In this document: piece after piece, positions 27,219 to 39,465 of the stretch | How positions within the stretch are numbered: position 1 is the first letter of the stretch | Layout: every line of letters begins with the position of its first letter | Source of the DNA: Prolixibacteraceae bacterium | GTDB lineage: Bacteria; Bacteroidota; Bacteroidia; Bacteroidales; Prolixibacteraceae | Direction of reading: 5' to 3' | Assembly: GCA_029265875.1 (NCBI GenBank) | Contig: JAJUGS010000002.1 | Location: 1 to 44,687, forward strand | DNA length: 44,687 nt | Position numbers and translations under genes: made by a program | The notes under the pieces: generated by a model | What the model was told of the DNA's origin: nothing | Database searches by the model: none | What the model saw: the letters and a program-made list of their open reading frames with translations, nothing else

Positions 27219-28591
27219 TAGCTCCACTGCCGGTCCCACGAATTACGGTTATTCCATTCTTCAGTGGGCGCAAAGAGTTTTTCACCGGGTTTCAGATGTT
27301 CTTTTACCACTTCTTCGTTCAGGTCGATTCCAAGTCCCGGCGCGTCGGTCACACTGGCAAAACCTTTATCTGATAGTGGTTTTTTGCCGGTTACATAATC
27401 CTCCCAATAGGGCGTGTCCACGTCATGATGTTCCAAAGCAATAAAGTTTTGTGTGGCCGCGGCACAATGAACGTTGGCCATAAACGAAACCGGTGTTCCG
27501 GCAAAATGCATGGCCATCGGCACGCCTTTTTCCTCGGCATAATCGCCGATTTTCTTGGTTTCCAGAATGCCTCCTGCTGTTGCCAGGTCAGGCTGAATCA
27601 TATCCACAGCATGGTTATCAATTAAATCAATAAAAGCCTCTTTGCCAAAAATATCTTCACCAGTGAGGGTGGGCGTGTTGATGGCATGTGAGATTTCCTT
27701 CCATTTTTCGGTATAAAACCAGGGAACCATATCTTCGAGCCAGGCAAGCTGGTATTTTTCGAGTGCATTGCCCAGCCTGATGGCGGTATTCGTATCGAAA
27801 TGACCGAAATGGTCGGCAGCAAGCGGTATTTCGTAGCCCACAATTTCGCGCACCTGGCGCACATAATCGGTTAATTTTTCGAGCCCGAGATCGGTAATCT
27901 GAATGCTGGTGAACGGGTGTTTTGTATTGCTCAGGTTTCCGGGATTGCTGGCATCCCACTCGCTTTGGCCACTCCAGAATTTTTCGCCAATCAGCGCACC
28001 GGTAATATCTTTAATCAGGCCAACGCCAAAATCCATTTTCAGAAAGGTGAATCCCTGTTCCATCCGTCGTTTCATCCGTTCGGCATAAACAGCAGGATCT
28101 TTTGAAGAGGGCGTGTCGGCATACAACCTTATTTTTTCGCGGTATTTGCCTCCCAGCAACTGGTACACCGGAACTCCGTAGGCTTTTCCGGCTAAATCCC
28201 AGAGAGCCATTTCGATACCAGATACTCCACCGCCTTGTCGCCCGTGAGCGCCGAATTGTTTGATGATTTTAAAAATCTGCTCCACGTTGCAGGGATTCAG
28301 CCCCAGGATCCGGCTTTTCAGAAAAAGTGCATAACGCGGATCGGCAATGTCGCGCACTTCGCCCAGCCCGTAAATATCCTGATTGGTGTAAATTTTCAGA
28401 ATAGGCCCGTCAGTGGTGTTTGCCACCCGCAGGTCGGTTATTTTCAGGTCTGAAGGATTTGAATTCCGTGATACCTTTTGTGTGGCATACTCAACACTGG
28501 CAGCCACATCGTTCGATTTGGCCAGAAAAGCAAGACTGAGCCCGCCAAGCATCGATTTTGTGAGGAAACTTCTTCTCCCGTTTTTGTTCAT
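27218..28591 (-). CDS. Enolase superfamily (mandelate racemase/muconate lactonizing enzyme-like) protein with Tat-like signal
   Basis: NKNGRRSFLTKSMLGGLSLAFLA leader; GVSGIEMALWDLAGKAYGVPVYQLLGG; LKMDFG; AADHFGHFD, WLEDMVPW, TGEDIFG, MIQPDLATAGGILETKKI, MAMHFAGTPVS. Confidence 0.9.
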   Translation of the reverse strand: MNKNGRRSFLTKSMLGGLSLAFLAKSNDVAASVEYATQKVSRNSNPSDLKITDLRVANTTDGPILKIYTNQDIYGLGEVRDIADPRYALFLKSRILGLNPCNVEQIFKIIKQFGAHGRQGGGVSGIEMALWDLAGKAYGVPVYQLLGGKYREKIRLYADTPSSKDPAVYAERMKRRMEQGFTFLKMDFGVGLIKDITGALIGEKFWSGQSEWDASNPGNLSNTKHPFTSIQITDLGLEKLTDYVRQVREIVGYEIPLAADHFGHFDTNTAIRLGNALEKYQLAWLEDMVPWFYTEKWKEISHAINTPTLTGEDIFGKEAFIDLIDNHAVDMIQPDLATAGGILETKKIGDYAEEKGVPMAMHFAGTPVSFMANVHCAAATQNFIALEHHDVDTPYWEDYVTGKKPLSDKGFASVTDAPGLGIDLNEEVVKEHLKPGEKLFAPTEEWNNRNSWDRQWS

Positions 28592-28698
28592 GGTTTATGC
28601 AGATTTAGTTAGTGTTGTAAATGTAAAAAAAGTTTTTTGTGAACTTCGCTTTAAACAGGATTCAAAAAAAAACAGGATTGTTCCCCCAAAACTGAATA

Positions 28699-29442
28699 CT
28701 AAAAGAACAAAGCAATGGCTGATAGAAAGGTAGCCACCACCACAAACCAGCGGTAACCGTCTTCTGAAATCAGTTTAGTGATTTTTATTCCAAGGAATGC
28801 GCCTAATGCAATGGCAGGCAGCAATGTAAGGTTGAATCCCAGTGTTTTCAGGGTGATGTTGTGCCAGCCCCAGATTTGCAGCGGCAGTTTAAAAACATTT
28901 ACAATAAAAAAGAACCAGGCTGCCGTGCCGATAAACTCTTTCTTTTGCAAATTCATCGAAAGCAAATACACACTCATAATCGGGCCGGCTGCGTTGCCGA
29001 TCATGGTTGAGAAACCGCCGGCAATGCCAAACGGAATGGCAAACCACGGTTTATGCGGAACAATGTCGTCATTTCTTTTCTTGGCAATCTCCTGCCAGAT
29101 CATCACAAAAAGACTGATGATAACGAGGATACCAATGAGATGTTTAAACTGTGTTGCCGAAATTCCTTTCCCAACCAGCAGCCCCGCGATGATTCCGGCA
29201 AAAGCCCAGGGAATTACTTTGAAGACAGTTTTCCAGTTGGCACTGCGATGGTAATAAGTAACGCCAAATACATCGGCCATGATCAGCATCGGCAAAACAA
29301 GCCCCGAAGAAGGCATTCCGCCAAAAATGAAAGCCATGAGCGGAACAACCAGTGTCCCCAATCCACTGACGCCGGTTTTTGCCATTCCAATCATCACCGC
29401 ACAAAGAATAGCCAGCAGCCACATCGAAAAAGTGAGTTCCAT
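28699..29442 (-). CDS. TauE/SafE-family membrane permease (sulfite exporter-type)
   Basis: Multi-TM; AVMIGMAKTGVSGLGTLVVPLMAFIFGGMPSSGLVLPMLIMADVFGVTYYHRSANWK; GIAGGFSTMIGNAAGPIMSVYLL. Confidence 0.9.
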   Translation of the reverse strand: MELTFSMWLLAILCAVMIGMAKTGVSGLGTLVVPLMAFIFGGMPSSGLVLPMLIMADVFGVTYYHRSANWKTVFKVIPWAFAGIIAGLLVGKGISATQFKHLIGILVIISLFVMIWQEIAKKRNDDIVPHKPWFAIPFGIAGGFSTMIGNAAGPIMSVYLLSMNLQKKEFIGTAAWFFFIVNVFKLPLQIWGWHNITLKTLGFNLTLLPAIALGAFLGIKITKLISEDGYRWFVVVATFLSAIALFF

Positions 29443-29573
29443 ACTTTTTGAAAAGCGCGAAATTAATATTTATTCAAAGTGTCTGCATTTTTAGTCATTA
29501 TCATCGTTTGATAAAACCTTTAAACAGAATCTTGTTTAATATTGCCAGAAATTCTGAAAACAGGGTTCCGTTT

Positions 29574-30179
29574 ATGAAGACTTTTTCCATCATTTCTGTC
29601 AGCTTGATAACTATTTTATTGGCTGTGAGTTATATCAGGCAACTTTTAAAAAAAGAGATTAAACCGGCATTGGCTATGTGGGTGATGTTTTCAATTGCTG
29701 TAGCCATGAGCCTGATAACTTATCTGAAAGAAGGAAATTATGGTTTTACCGATAACATTCTGAATTCGGTGGATGTGATTTATGTGGTTACTGTTTCGGT
29801 GGCCATCGCCATCTGGGGCGAAAAAAGCTCGAAAATCACCCGTTTCGATTTGGGTTGTCTCGTGGTCGTGGGGATGATTGTGGTTTTCTGGCTATTCACC
29901 CAAAATCACCTGGTTACCAATTTTATGATTCAGACAATTCTTGTTATCGCTTACTTTCCGGTTGTAAAACGACTGATTGAAACCCGCGAAAATACCGAAC
30001 CCTTTCTGGTTTGGACCGGAATGATGATTGCCCCCGTTTTTTCACTGCTTTCGAGTAAAGGATTGCTGGCGACGGTTTATTCGGTGCGGGCAATTATTTG
30101 CGTGGGCACACTTTTACTGATAATGCTGTGGATCGAATTTTCGGGGAGAAGAAGAAACGTGTTGAAAGAATCGGAATAA
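29574..30179 (+). CDS. Hypothetical multi-TM membrane protein
   Basis: 201 aa from MKTFSIISVSLITILLAVSYIRQ; several hydrophobic helices; family not recognised. Confidence 0.7.
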   Translation: MKTFSIISVSLITILLAVSYIRQLLKKEIKPALAMWVMFSIAVAMSLITYLKEGNYGFTDNILNSVDVIYVVTVSVAIAIWGEKSSKITRFDLGCLVVVGMIVVFWLFTQNHLVTNFMIQTILVIAYFPVVKRLIETRENTEPFLVWTGMMIAPVFSLLSSKGLLATVYSVRAIICVGTLLLIMLWIEFSGRRRNVLKESE

Positions 30180-30189
30180 AAAAGACGTT

Positions 30190-30197
30190 TATATTTG
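30190..30197 (+). promoter_or_regulatory. Candidate -7 element for the PLP enzyme gene
   Basis: TATATTTG matches TAnnTTTG, 30 bp upstream of ATG 30228. Confidence 0.4.
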
Positions 30198-30227
30198 CAG
30201 CAAATTAAGTAAAAATCAAATTTGGAA

Positions 30228-31520
30228 ATGACCAGTCAATTCGTAAAAACCAACTACCAGTTACAATCGCTGAAAACCGGAAACATATTTGCCGATGCAG
30301 GCTGGACACTCGATGCACCGGGCGAAACCGACCCGACACTGGTACGCGCCATTTACGAAAAAAAGCAACTCACAGTTGGTCCCGAATCAATGGGAATTTA
30401 TCGCTTTGCCGACTGGCTCCCGGTAAACCGCATGTTGCAGGGTTCGTCGGCCCCGGTGACTTATAAAAGTGAGGGGCTGGCTAAAGAGCTCGGACTTGAA
30501 AATCTGTGGATTACGTTCAGTGGCTGGTGGCCCGAAAAAGGTGCACGGTTTAAAACCTGTTCATTTAAAGAAACTGAAGCTTACTCGGTTTGCGGAAGAA
30601 TGACCCCCGATATGAACAAAGTACTGGTGGTGGCTTCAGCCGGAAACACGGCCCGAGCTTTTGCCAAGGTTTGTTCCGATAATAACATTCCGCTTCTGCT
30701 CTGTGTTCCTGAAGACAATTTGGATGCACTCTGGTTTGATGCACCAATAAATGATTGTGTAAAACTTGTTTGCTGCAAAGCCGGGTGCGATTATTTCGAT
30801 GCCATTCATCTTTCGAATATTATTGCCGGAATGGAGGGGTTTATGGCCGAAGGAGGTGCCAAAAATGTGGCCCGCCGCGATGGAATGGGAACCACCATGC
30901 TTTCGGCAACCACCACCATCGGGCAGATTCCTGAATATTATTTCCAGGCTATCGGAAGCGGAACCGGCGCTATTGCAGCCTGGGAGGCCAACTTGCGCTT
31001 ATTGGCCGACGGACGTTTTGGTAACCGGAAAATGAAGCTGATGGTTTCACAAAATATACCTTTTGTGCCCATTCATAATGCCTGGAAAGCAGGTTCGCGT
31101 GTCATGATCCCGCTCGACGACAATCTGGCACGTCGGCAGGTGGAAGAAATTGATGCCAAAGTATTGTCGAACCGCAAACCGCCGTACCCCATTTTTGGCG
31201 GACTTTTCGATGCCCTGAATGATGCCGGAGGTGATATTTTATTAGCCACCAACGAACAGGCCCGGGCAGCCGCTCAACTTTTTCTCGAAACCGAAGGTAA
31301 CGATCTTCACCCCGCAGCGGCTGTGGCAACGGCAACATTAATCGATGCAGTCAAAAACGCGAAAGTTGAAAAAGATGCGATCATCATGCTGAACATCACC
31401 GGTGGGGGCGAACAAAAATTCAAAGCTGAAAATGAACTTTTTTACCTGAAACCGGCCTTGTTTTTCGATATGAACCCCGATGAAGAACTGGTTAAGGAAA
31501 AAGTTGGTTTGCTTTTCTGA
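30228..31520 (+). CDS. PLP-dependent fold-type II enzyme, threonine synthase/cysteate synthase-like
   Basis: GIYRFADWLPVNRMLQGSSAPVTYKSEGLAKELGLENLWITFSGWWPEKGARFKTCSFKETEA; ASAGNTARAFAKVC; IGSGTGAIAAWEAN; NITGGGEQKF. Confidence 0.8.
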   Translation: MTSQFVKTNYQLQSLKTGNIFADAGWTLDAPGETDPTLVRAIYEKKQLTVGPESMGIYRFADWLPVNRMLQGSSAPVTYKSEGLAKELGLENLWITFSGWWPEKGARFKTCSFKETEAYSVCGRMTPDMNKVLVVASAGNTARAFAKVCSDNNIPLLLCVPEDNLDALWFDAPINDCVKLVCCKAGCDYFDAIHLSNIIAGMEGFMAEGGAKNVARRDGMGTTMLSATTTIGQIPEYYFQAIGSGTGAIAAWEANLRLLADGRFGNRKMKLMVSQNIPFVPIHNAWKAGSRVMIPLDDNLARRQVEEIDAKVLSNRKPPYPIFGGLFDALNDAGGDILLATNEQARAAAQLFLETEGNDLHPAAAVATATLIDAVKNAKVEKDAIIMLNITGGGEQKFKAENELFYLKPALFFDMNPDEELVKEKVGLLF

Positions 31521-31580
31521 AAAGCAAATTTGCGCCTGTTTTTGAATGATTTATATCCATTCCGGAATAGGTATAAATCG

Positions 31581-31588
31581 TAATTTTG
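31581..31588 (+). promoter_or_regulatory. Candidate -7 element for the GH2 gene
   Basis: TAATTTTG matches TAnnTTTG, 47 bp upstream of ATG 31636. Confidence 0.4.
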
Positions 31589-31623
31589 TCGTCTTTAAAT
31601 ACGAACAATTGCGTTATAATTAA

Positions 31624-34836
<3,213 letters not shown>

Positions 34837-34846
34837 GAATTTATTT

Positions 34847-35005
34847 TAACCGCGGAGACGCGGAGTTGCAGAGATTTTCTTTGCGGCTCCGCGTTTTTGT
34901 TTGAAGTATAACACCACAGATGAAATAGATTTACACAGAATTTTTACCACAATAGGCACATAGTTCACAAACTATTTTCTTCGCGTCTCCGCGTCTCTGC
35001 GGTTA
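34847..35005. repeat. Intergenic dyad element with TAACCGCRGAGACGCGGAG ends
   Basis: Left TAACCGCGGAGACGCGGAG (34847-34865) and right CTCCGCGTCTCTGCGGTTA (34987-35005) are inverted with 18/19 match; a CACAGATGAAATAGATTTACACAGA segment lies inside. Confidence 0.8.
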
Positions 35006-35046
35006 CTTATTCTGCTATCTTTAAACCACATTCTAAACCAATTTCT

Positions 35047-37149
35047 ATGAAACCAATACTCTTCATTCTGACTGTTTTTCTTGTTCTATCCTGTTCGGTA
35101 AAAAATCCGAATAATTTCGATTTGAAAAATATTCAGCAGAAAAACCCTGAAATCAGTGTAATTCAAAATGATGTTTTAAAAATCACGCCAACCAGCCAAA
35201 ACCAAAGCCTGACGGTTTGGGAAGGAAACGACCCCGAACGCTGGAAGAATGTAAATTATCTGGTTTGCGAAATCTGGCACGACAACGATTTCAGCGCGAT
35301 TCTGAATATCGAGTTTTACCGAAATGAAAAAAGTGCTGACAGCATTGTTACGCAAAGCGGTTCGGTGGCGGGCGATGCCACGCAAACGCCCCGCATGGCC
35401 GCTAAAATCGGGGTATTGCCAAAACTGAAAACCAAAGTGATTTTTCCGCTCGAACACCTGAATGCCCAGGAGATTTTTATGCCCCGTTTTCCGCGCCAGT
35501 TAAAAGGTACTGTGCTCGGAAACCGTATGAAACCGGAAGAAACCTCGAAAGTGGTGATTCGTTTCGGGCCATGGCAGGAGCCCCGCTTTACCCCAAAGTT
35601 TGAAATTACCGCTGTTTATCTCACCAAGGAAGTTCCCGGACCCTTTCCGCCGGTGGAAGAAAAAGTGGTGGACAAACTCGGACAGTGGATGGCAAAAGAC
35701 TGGCCCGGAAAAACAAAGGATGAAAGTGAATTAAAGATGCTGCTGGAGAGTCAGCTGGCAGCGGCTCAAACTTCGTCGTTTCCCGAAAACTGGAGCAAAT
35801 ATGGCGGCTGGAAAGCCAAAAAGTTTGAAGCCACCGGTTTTTTCCGCACCCACAACGACGGAACCCGCTGGTGGCTGGTTGACCCCGATGGTTATGCTTT
35901 TGTTTCGGTGGGAATCGACTGCATCCGCAGCAACGCCTCGGGTGTGATTTCGGGGCAGGAAGACCTTTTTGAATGGCTGCCCGATTCAACAGATGCAATT
36001 TATAAATCAGGATTTGGCACTCGTGGAAAATATGTTCAGGCTGATTTTTATCAGTTTAACCTGATGCGTGTTTTTGGCGAAAGCTGGCGCGAAAAATGGG
36101 AAACTATTACATCAGGGCAAATCCGCGAATTTGCCGTGAATACCATCGGCAACTGGTCGGATATTGAATTTGCCCGGAAAGCACAGATTCCCTATGTTTT
36201 GCCACTTTCGCGGTTTCCTTCGACCGAAGTGAAACTCTTCCGCGATTTTCCGGATGTTTTTGCTGCCGAGTACGCCGAAAACGCAAAAACCTTTGCGCAG
36301 CAACTCAACGAATTTAAAGACGACAGATACCTCATTGGTTATTTTTTGCGCAACGAACCCACCTGGGCTTTTGGCGCTAACGACGTGGCTTTCGAGATGT
36401 TTGCCACTTCTCAACCTTCGGAATCGAAAAAAGAATTTGCCCGGTGGCTGGCCGAAAAATATGGTTCGATTGATGAATTCAACAAACAATGGAACCTGAA
36501 ACTGGGCGGCTTTGAACAGTTCCCGAAACAGGTTTTTGAAGAATACCCGTCAGAAATAGCCAAAGCTGATTTCTGGAAATTCTCGGAAGTTTTGGTGGCA
36601 AAATATGTCAACGTTCCGTGCGACGAAGTGGAAAAGGTGGACCCGAACCACCTGAACCTCGGGATGCGGTACGCCTGGATGAGTTCAGATTTGCTGTACA
36701 AAGCCGGCGAACGTTTTGATGTGTTTTCGATCAACGGATACGGAAATCCCGGGCCACCCGAAACCGCTGAAATTGCAAAAATCAGCGGAAAACCGGTGAT
36801 GATTGGCGAGTTTCATCACGGTTCCATCGACCGCGGATTGCCCGCAACCGGTATTCAGGGTGCGCTCACCCAAACTGACCGGGGAACGGCTTACCGATAT
36901 TATGTGGAGCAGGGACTGGCACGGCCTGAACTCATCGGGATGCATTATTTTCAGTGGCTCGACCAACCGGTTTTCGGGCGTTTTGATGGCGAAAATTATA
37001 ATATCGGGTTTATGGATATTTGCAACCGGCCTTACAAAGAACTGGTGGATGCGGCAAAACAAACCCACCTGAGAATGTACGAAGTGGCAACCGGCAAAGA
37101 AAAACCGTTTGATGAGGTGATTGAAAAAATTCCGTCGATTCATTATTAA
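35047..37149 (+). CDS. Clan GH-A glycoside hydrolase, GH50/agarase-like, lipoprotein
   Basis: Lipobox VLSCS; FFRTHNDGTRWWLVDPDGYAFVSVGIDCIR; acid/base RNEPTWAF; nucleophile MIGEFHHGSIDRGLPATGIQG; HYFQWLDQPVFGRFDGENYNIGFMDI. Confidence 0.75.
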   Translation: MKPILFILTVFLVLSCSVKNPNNFDLKNIQQKNPEISVIQNDVLKITPTSQNQSLTVWEGNDPERWKNVNYLVCEIWHDNDFSAILNIEFYRNEKSADSIVTQSGSVAGDATQTPRMAAKIGVLPKLKTKVIFPLEHLNAQEIFMPRFPRQLKGTVLGNRMKPEETSKVVIRFGPWQEPRFTPKFEITAVYLTKEVPGPFPPVEEKVVDKLGQWMAKDWPGKTKDESELKMLLESQLAAAQTSSFPENWSKYGGWKAKKFEATGFFRTHNDGTRWWLVDPDGYAFVSVGIDCIRSNASGVISGQEDLFEWLPDSTDAIYKSGFGTRGKYVQADFYQFNLMRVFGESWREKWETITSGQIREFAVNTIGNWSDIEFARKAQIPYVLPLSRFPSTEVKLFRDFPDVFAAEYAENAKTFAQQLNEFKDDRYLIGYFLRNEPTWAFGANDVAFEMFATSQPSESKKEFARWLAEKYGSIDEFNKQWNLKLGGFEQFPKQVFEEYPSEIAKADFWKFSEVLVAKYVNVPCDEVEKVDPNHLNLGMRYAWMSSDLLYKAGERFDVFSINGYGNPGPPETAEIAKISGKPVMIGEFHHGSIDRGLPATGIQGALTQTDRGTAYRYYVEQGLARPELIGMHYFQWLDQPVFGRFDGENYNIGFMDICNRPYKELVDAAKQTHLRMYEVATGKEKPFDEVIEKIPSIHY

Positions 37150-37190
37150 AACTTTTGTGGAAACAATCCACCGAATTTCTTTAATGCGTA

Positions 37191-37198
37191 TAAATTTG
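37191..37198 (+). promoter_or_regulatory. Candidate -7 element for the lycopene cyclase-like gene
   Basis: TAAATTTG matches TAnnTTTG, 15 bp upstream of ATG 37214. Confidence 0.4.
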
Positions 37199-37213
37199 TC
37201 AAAATTTTAATTC

Positions 37214-37903
37214 ATGGAAATTCAGAACCTGTTGTATTTGGGTACCCTCGCAATCCTGCTGATATTGGCAGTGGCAATGATTGCAAAAATTACAAACGAT
37301 TTGCTGTTTGAAATCAAATACATCTTGCCGGCAGTGGTGTTTTCGGCCATTATTTTTCTGATGATCAACATCAGGTTGGCTGAGTTGAAAGTGTTTGTCT
37401 ATAATCCGAACTACCTTTCGGGAATCAACTGGCTGCAATATCCGGCGGAAGAATGGGTATTAATGCCTGTGATTTCATTGTTTTCGTTTGCGGCCTATTT
37501 ATTCACCAAAAAACGGTTGACAAGTTTCGAGAAACCCAATCTTTTTGTGATTGTCAGTTTGGTTTTGCTGGTGATTTCGGGTTTGATTACCTGGTTTTCC
37601 CGGCAAAAGGTTTACCCGTTTTCATTGTTTATGCTGGTTACTATTTATCTCGGCTACACCGTTTTCAGAAACCGGTTTAAACATCACTTAACCAGTTTTT
37701 ACCTTGCATATCTGATCATGGTCATCCCGTTTTTTGTGTTAAAGGCAGTTGTATTTTCAGTTCAGTTGATTATTCCCGACAGCAATTACCTGATTGGAAT
37801 CAGCCTTTTGAATATGCCGGTGGAGGAATTTGCCTTTTTATTTCTTTTAATGCTTATCAATATTACCATTTACGAATACCTGCGCGAAAGACGTTTGTTT
37901 TAA
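37214..37903 (+). CDS. Lycopene cyclase-domain (CrtYcd/CarR-like) membrane protein
   Basis: 229 aa with two internally similar halves carrying motifs QYPAEEWVLMPVI and NMPVEEFAFLFLLMLINITIYEY. Confidence 0.75.
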   Translation: MEIQNLLYLGTLAILLILAVAMIAKITNDLLFEIKYILPAVVFSAIIFLMINIRLAELKVFVYNPNYLSGINWLQYPAEEWVLMPVISLFSFAAYLFTKKRLTSFEKPNLFVIVSLVLLVISGLITWFSRQKVYPFSLFMLVTIYLGYTVFRNRFKHHLTSFYLAYLIMVIPFFVLKAVVFSVQLIIPDSNYLIGISLLNMPVEEFAFLFLLMLINITIYEYLRERRLF

Positions 37904-37923
37904 CCAGGTTAAAATTTTTTATC

Positions 37924-39174
37924 ATGAACTTTCTGTATTCCATTGCCATTCGTTTTTATGCTGTTGCGATAAAAGTGGCAGCGCTTTTTAACGAAAAGGC
38001 AAAACTGTTTGTTACTGGTCGTAAAAACTGGGAGCAAAACCTGAAATCGAAAATTGATCCAAAAGCAAAATACATTTGGGTGCATTGTGCCTCACTGGGC
38101 GAGTTTGAACAAGGCCGCCCGCTGATTGAAGCCGTAAAGGAACAGTTCCCGGCGTATAAAATTGCATTGACATTTTTCTCTCCGTCGGGGTACGAAATCC
38201 GCAAAAACTATCCGCTGGCTGATGTGGTGGCCTATCTTCCGCTGGATACTAAGAGAAACGCCCGCACTTTTATAAGTATCGTGAATCCTGAAAAAGTGTT
38301 TTTTGTGAAATATGAATACTGGAATAATTATATAAGCGAACTTCACAACCGGAAAATTCCGCTTTACCTTGTTTCGGCCATTTTCAGAAAAGAACAACTA
38401 TTTTTCAGCAAAACACCCTGGGGGAAATGGTTCCGGAAAATGCTCTTCAAAGTTGAACACCTGTTTGTGCAAACAAAAGTTTCGGGTGCATTACTGGAAT
38501 CTGTCGGTATAAAAAATTACACGGTTTCGGGCGATACCCGTTTCGACCGTGTGGCTGCCATTGCAGCAGCAGCCAAAGATATTCCTCCGGTTGAAAAGTT
38601 TAAAGGCGGTTCGTTGCTGGTGGTGGCCGGCAGCACCTGGAAACCCGATGAAGAGTTGCTCGCGGCATTTATCAACCAAAGCAGCGGGGTGAAGTTTATC
38701 ATCGCACCGCACGAAGTTTCGGCAGCCAACGTCAGCCGCATCAAACAATCGGTTACCAAGCGGGTGATTGAATACAGTAAAGTGCAGGAATCGGAGATTG
38801 CCAATTTCGATGTAATTATTATTGATTCCATTGGATTGCTTTCGTCGTTATACCGCTATGGAAATATCGCTTACATCGGTGGAGGATTTGGCGTGGGTAT
38901 TCACAACATTCTCGAAGCAGCCACTTTTGGGTTGCCGGTCATCTTTGGCCCGAACTATCAGAAATTCCGGGAGGCGGTGGAACTGGCAGCCGAGGGTGGC
39001 GCCTTTCCGATTGCTTCGGAATCGGATTTTTTTACAAAACTGAATAACCTGCTGACAGATAAAATTTTGTTAGCGGAATCAGCTTCTGTCAGCCAGAACT
39101 ATGTAGCAAAAAATGTGGGATCGACACAGCTTATCATAAAAAAAGTTTTCAACAACGGGGTTTCCGTGAATTGA
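37924..39174 (+). CDS. waaA: 3-deoxy-D-manno-octulosonic acid transferase
   Basis: 416 aa; HCASLGEFEQGRPLIEA; AYIGGGFGVGIHNILEAATFGLPVIFGPNYQKFREAVEL. Confidence 0.93.
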   Translation: MNFLYSIAIRFYAVAIKVAALFNEKAKLFVTGRKNWEQNLKSKIDPKAKYIWVHCASLGEFEQGRPLIEAVKEQFPAYKIALTFFSPSGYEIRKNYPLADVVAYLPLDTKRNARTFISIVNPEKVFFVKYEYWNNYISELHNRKIPLYLVSAIFRKEQLFFSKTPWGKWFRKMLFKVEHLFVQTKVSGALLESVGIKNYTVSGDTRFDRVAAIAAAAKDIPPVEKFKGGSLLVVAGSTWKPDEELLAAFINQSSGVKFIIAPHEVSAANVSRIKQSVTKRVIEYSKVQESEIANFDVIIIDSIGLLSSLYRYGNIAYIGGGFGVGIHNILEAATFGLPVIFGPNYQKFREAVELAAEGGAFPIASESDFFTKLNNLLTDKILLAESASVSQNYVAKNVGSTQLIIKKVFNNGVSVN

Positions 39175-39313
39175 TTTTTGTCATCAGTTTTTATCAACAC
39201 AAACCCCTTCAAACTCCCTGAAAATAAAGGGAAACATAAAATTGATATTGTGAATAAAGTTTTTCTTTTTGACAACTTTTTTTGGATATTAAAAGGTTAA
39301 AAAGTTCATTATC

Positions 39314-39342
39314 AGTTATCTAACAACTGAAAGTTGATAACT
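39314..39342 (+). other. Imperfect hairpin upstream of the RNR gene
   Basis: AGTTATC-taac-AACT-gaa-AGTT-GATAACT: 11-bp stem with a 4-nt bulge. Confidence 0.4.
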
Positions 39343-39465
39343 TTTAAGAATTCTGCCCCAAAAAATCTTCCAAAATATAGGTTTGTGTTTTATCTTGCGT
39401 CACACAAAATCGATGTAAAAAAGATAGATCAACACTCTACAAATTCTTTAAATAACTTAACAAAA

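Noticed and set aside
39334-39465. N-terminal extension of the nrdJ ORF
   Set aside because: The conserved RNR start is MAISEVSEKVATGRKIYSQEEA; upstream sequence looks like an untranslated leader with an AT-rich hairpin.
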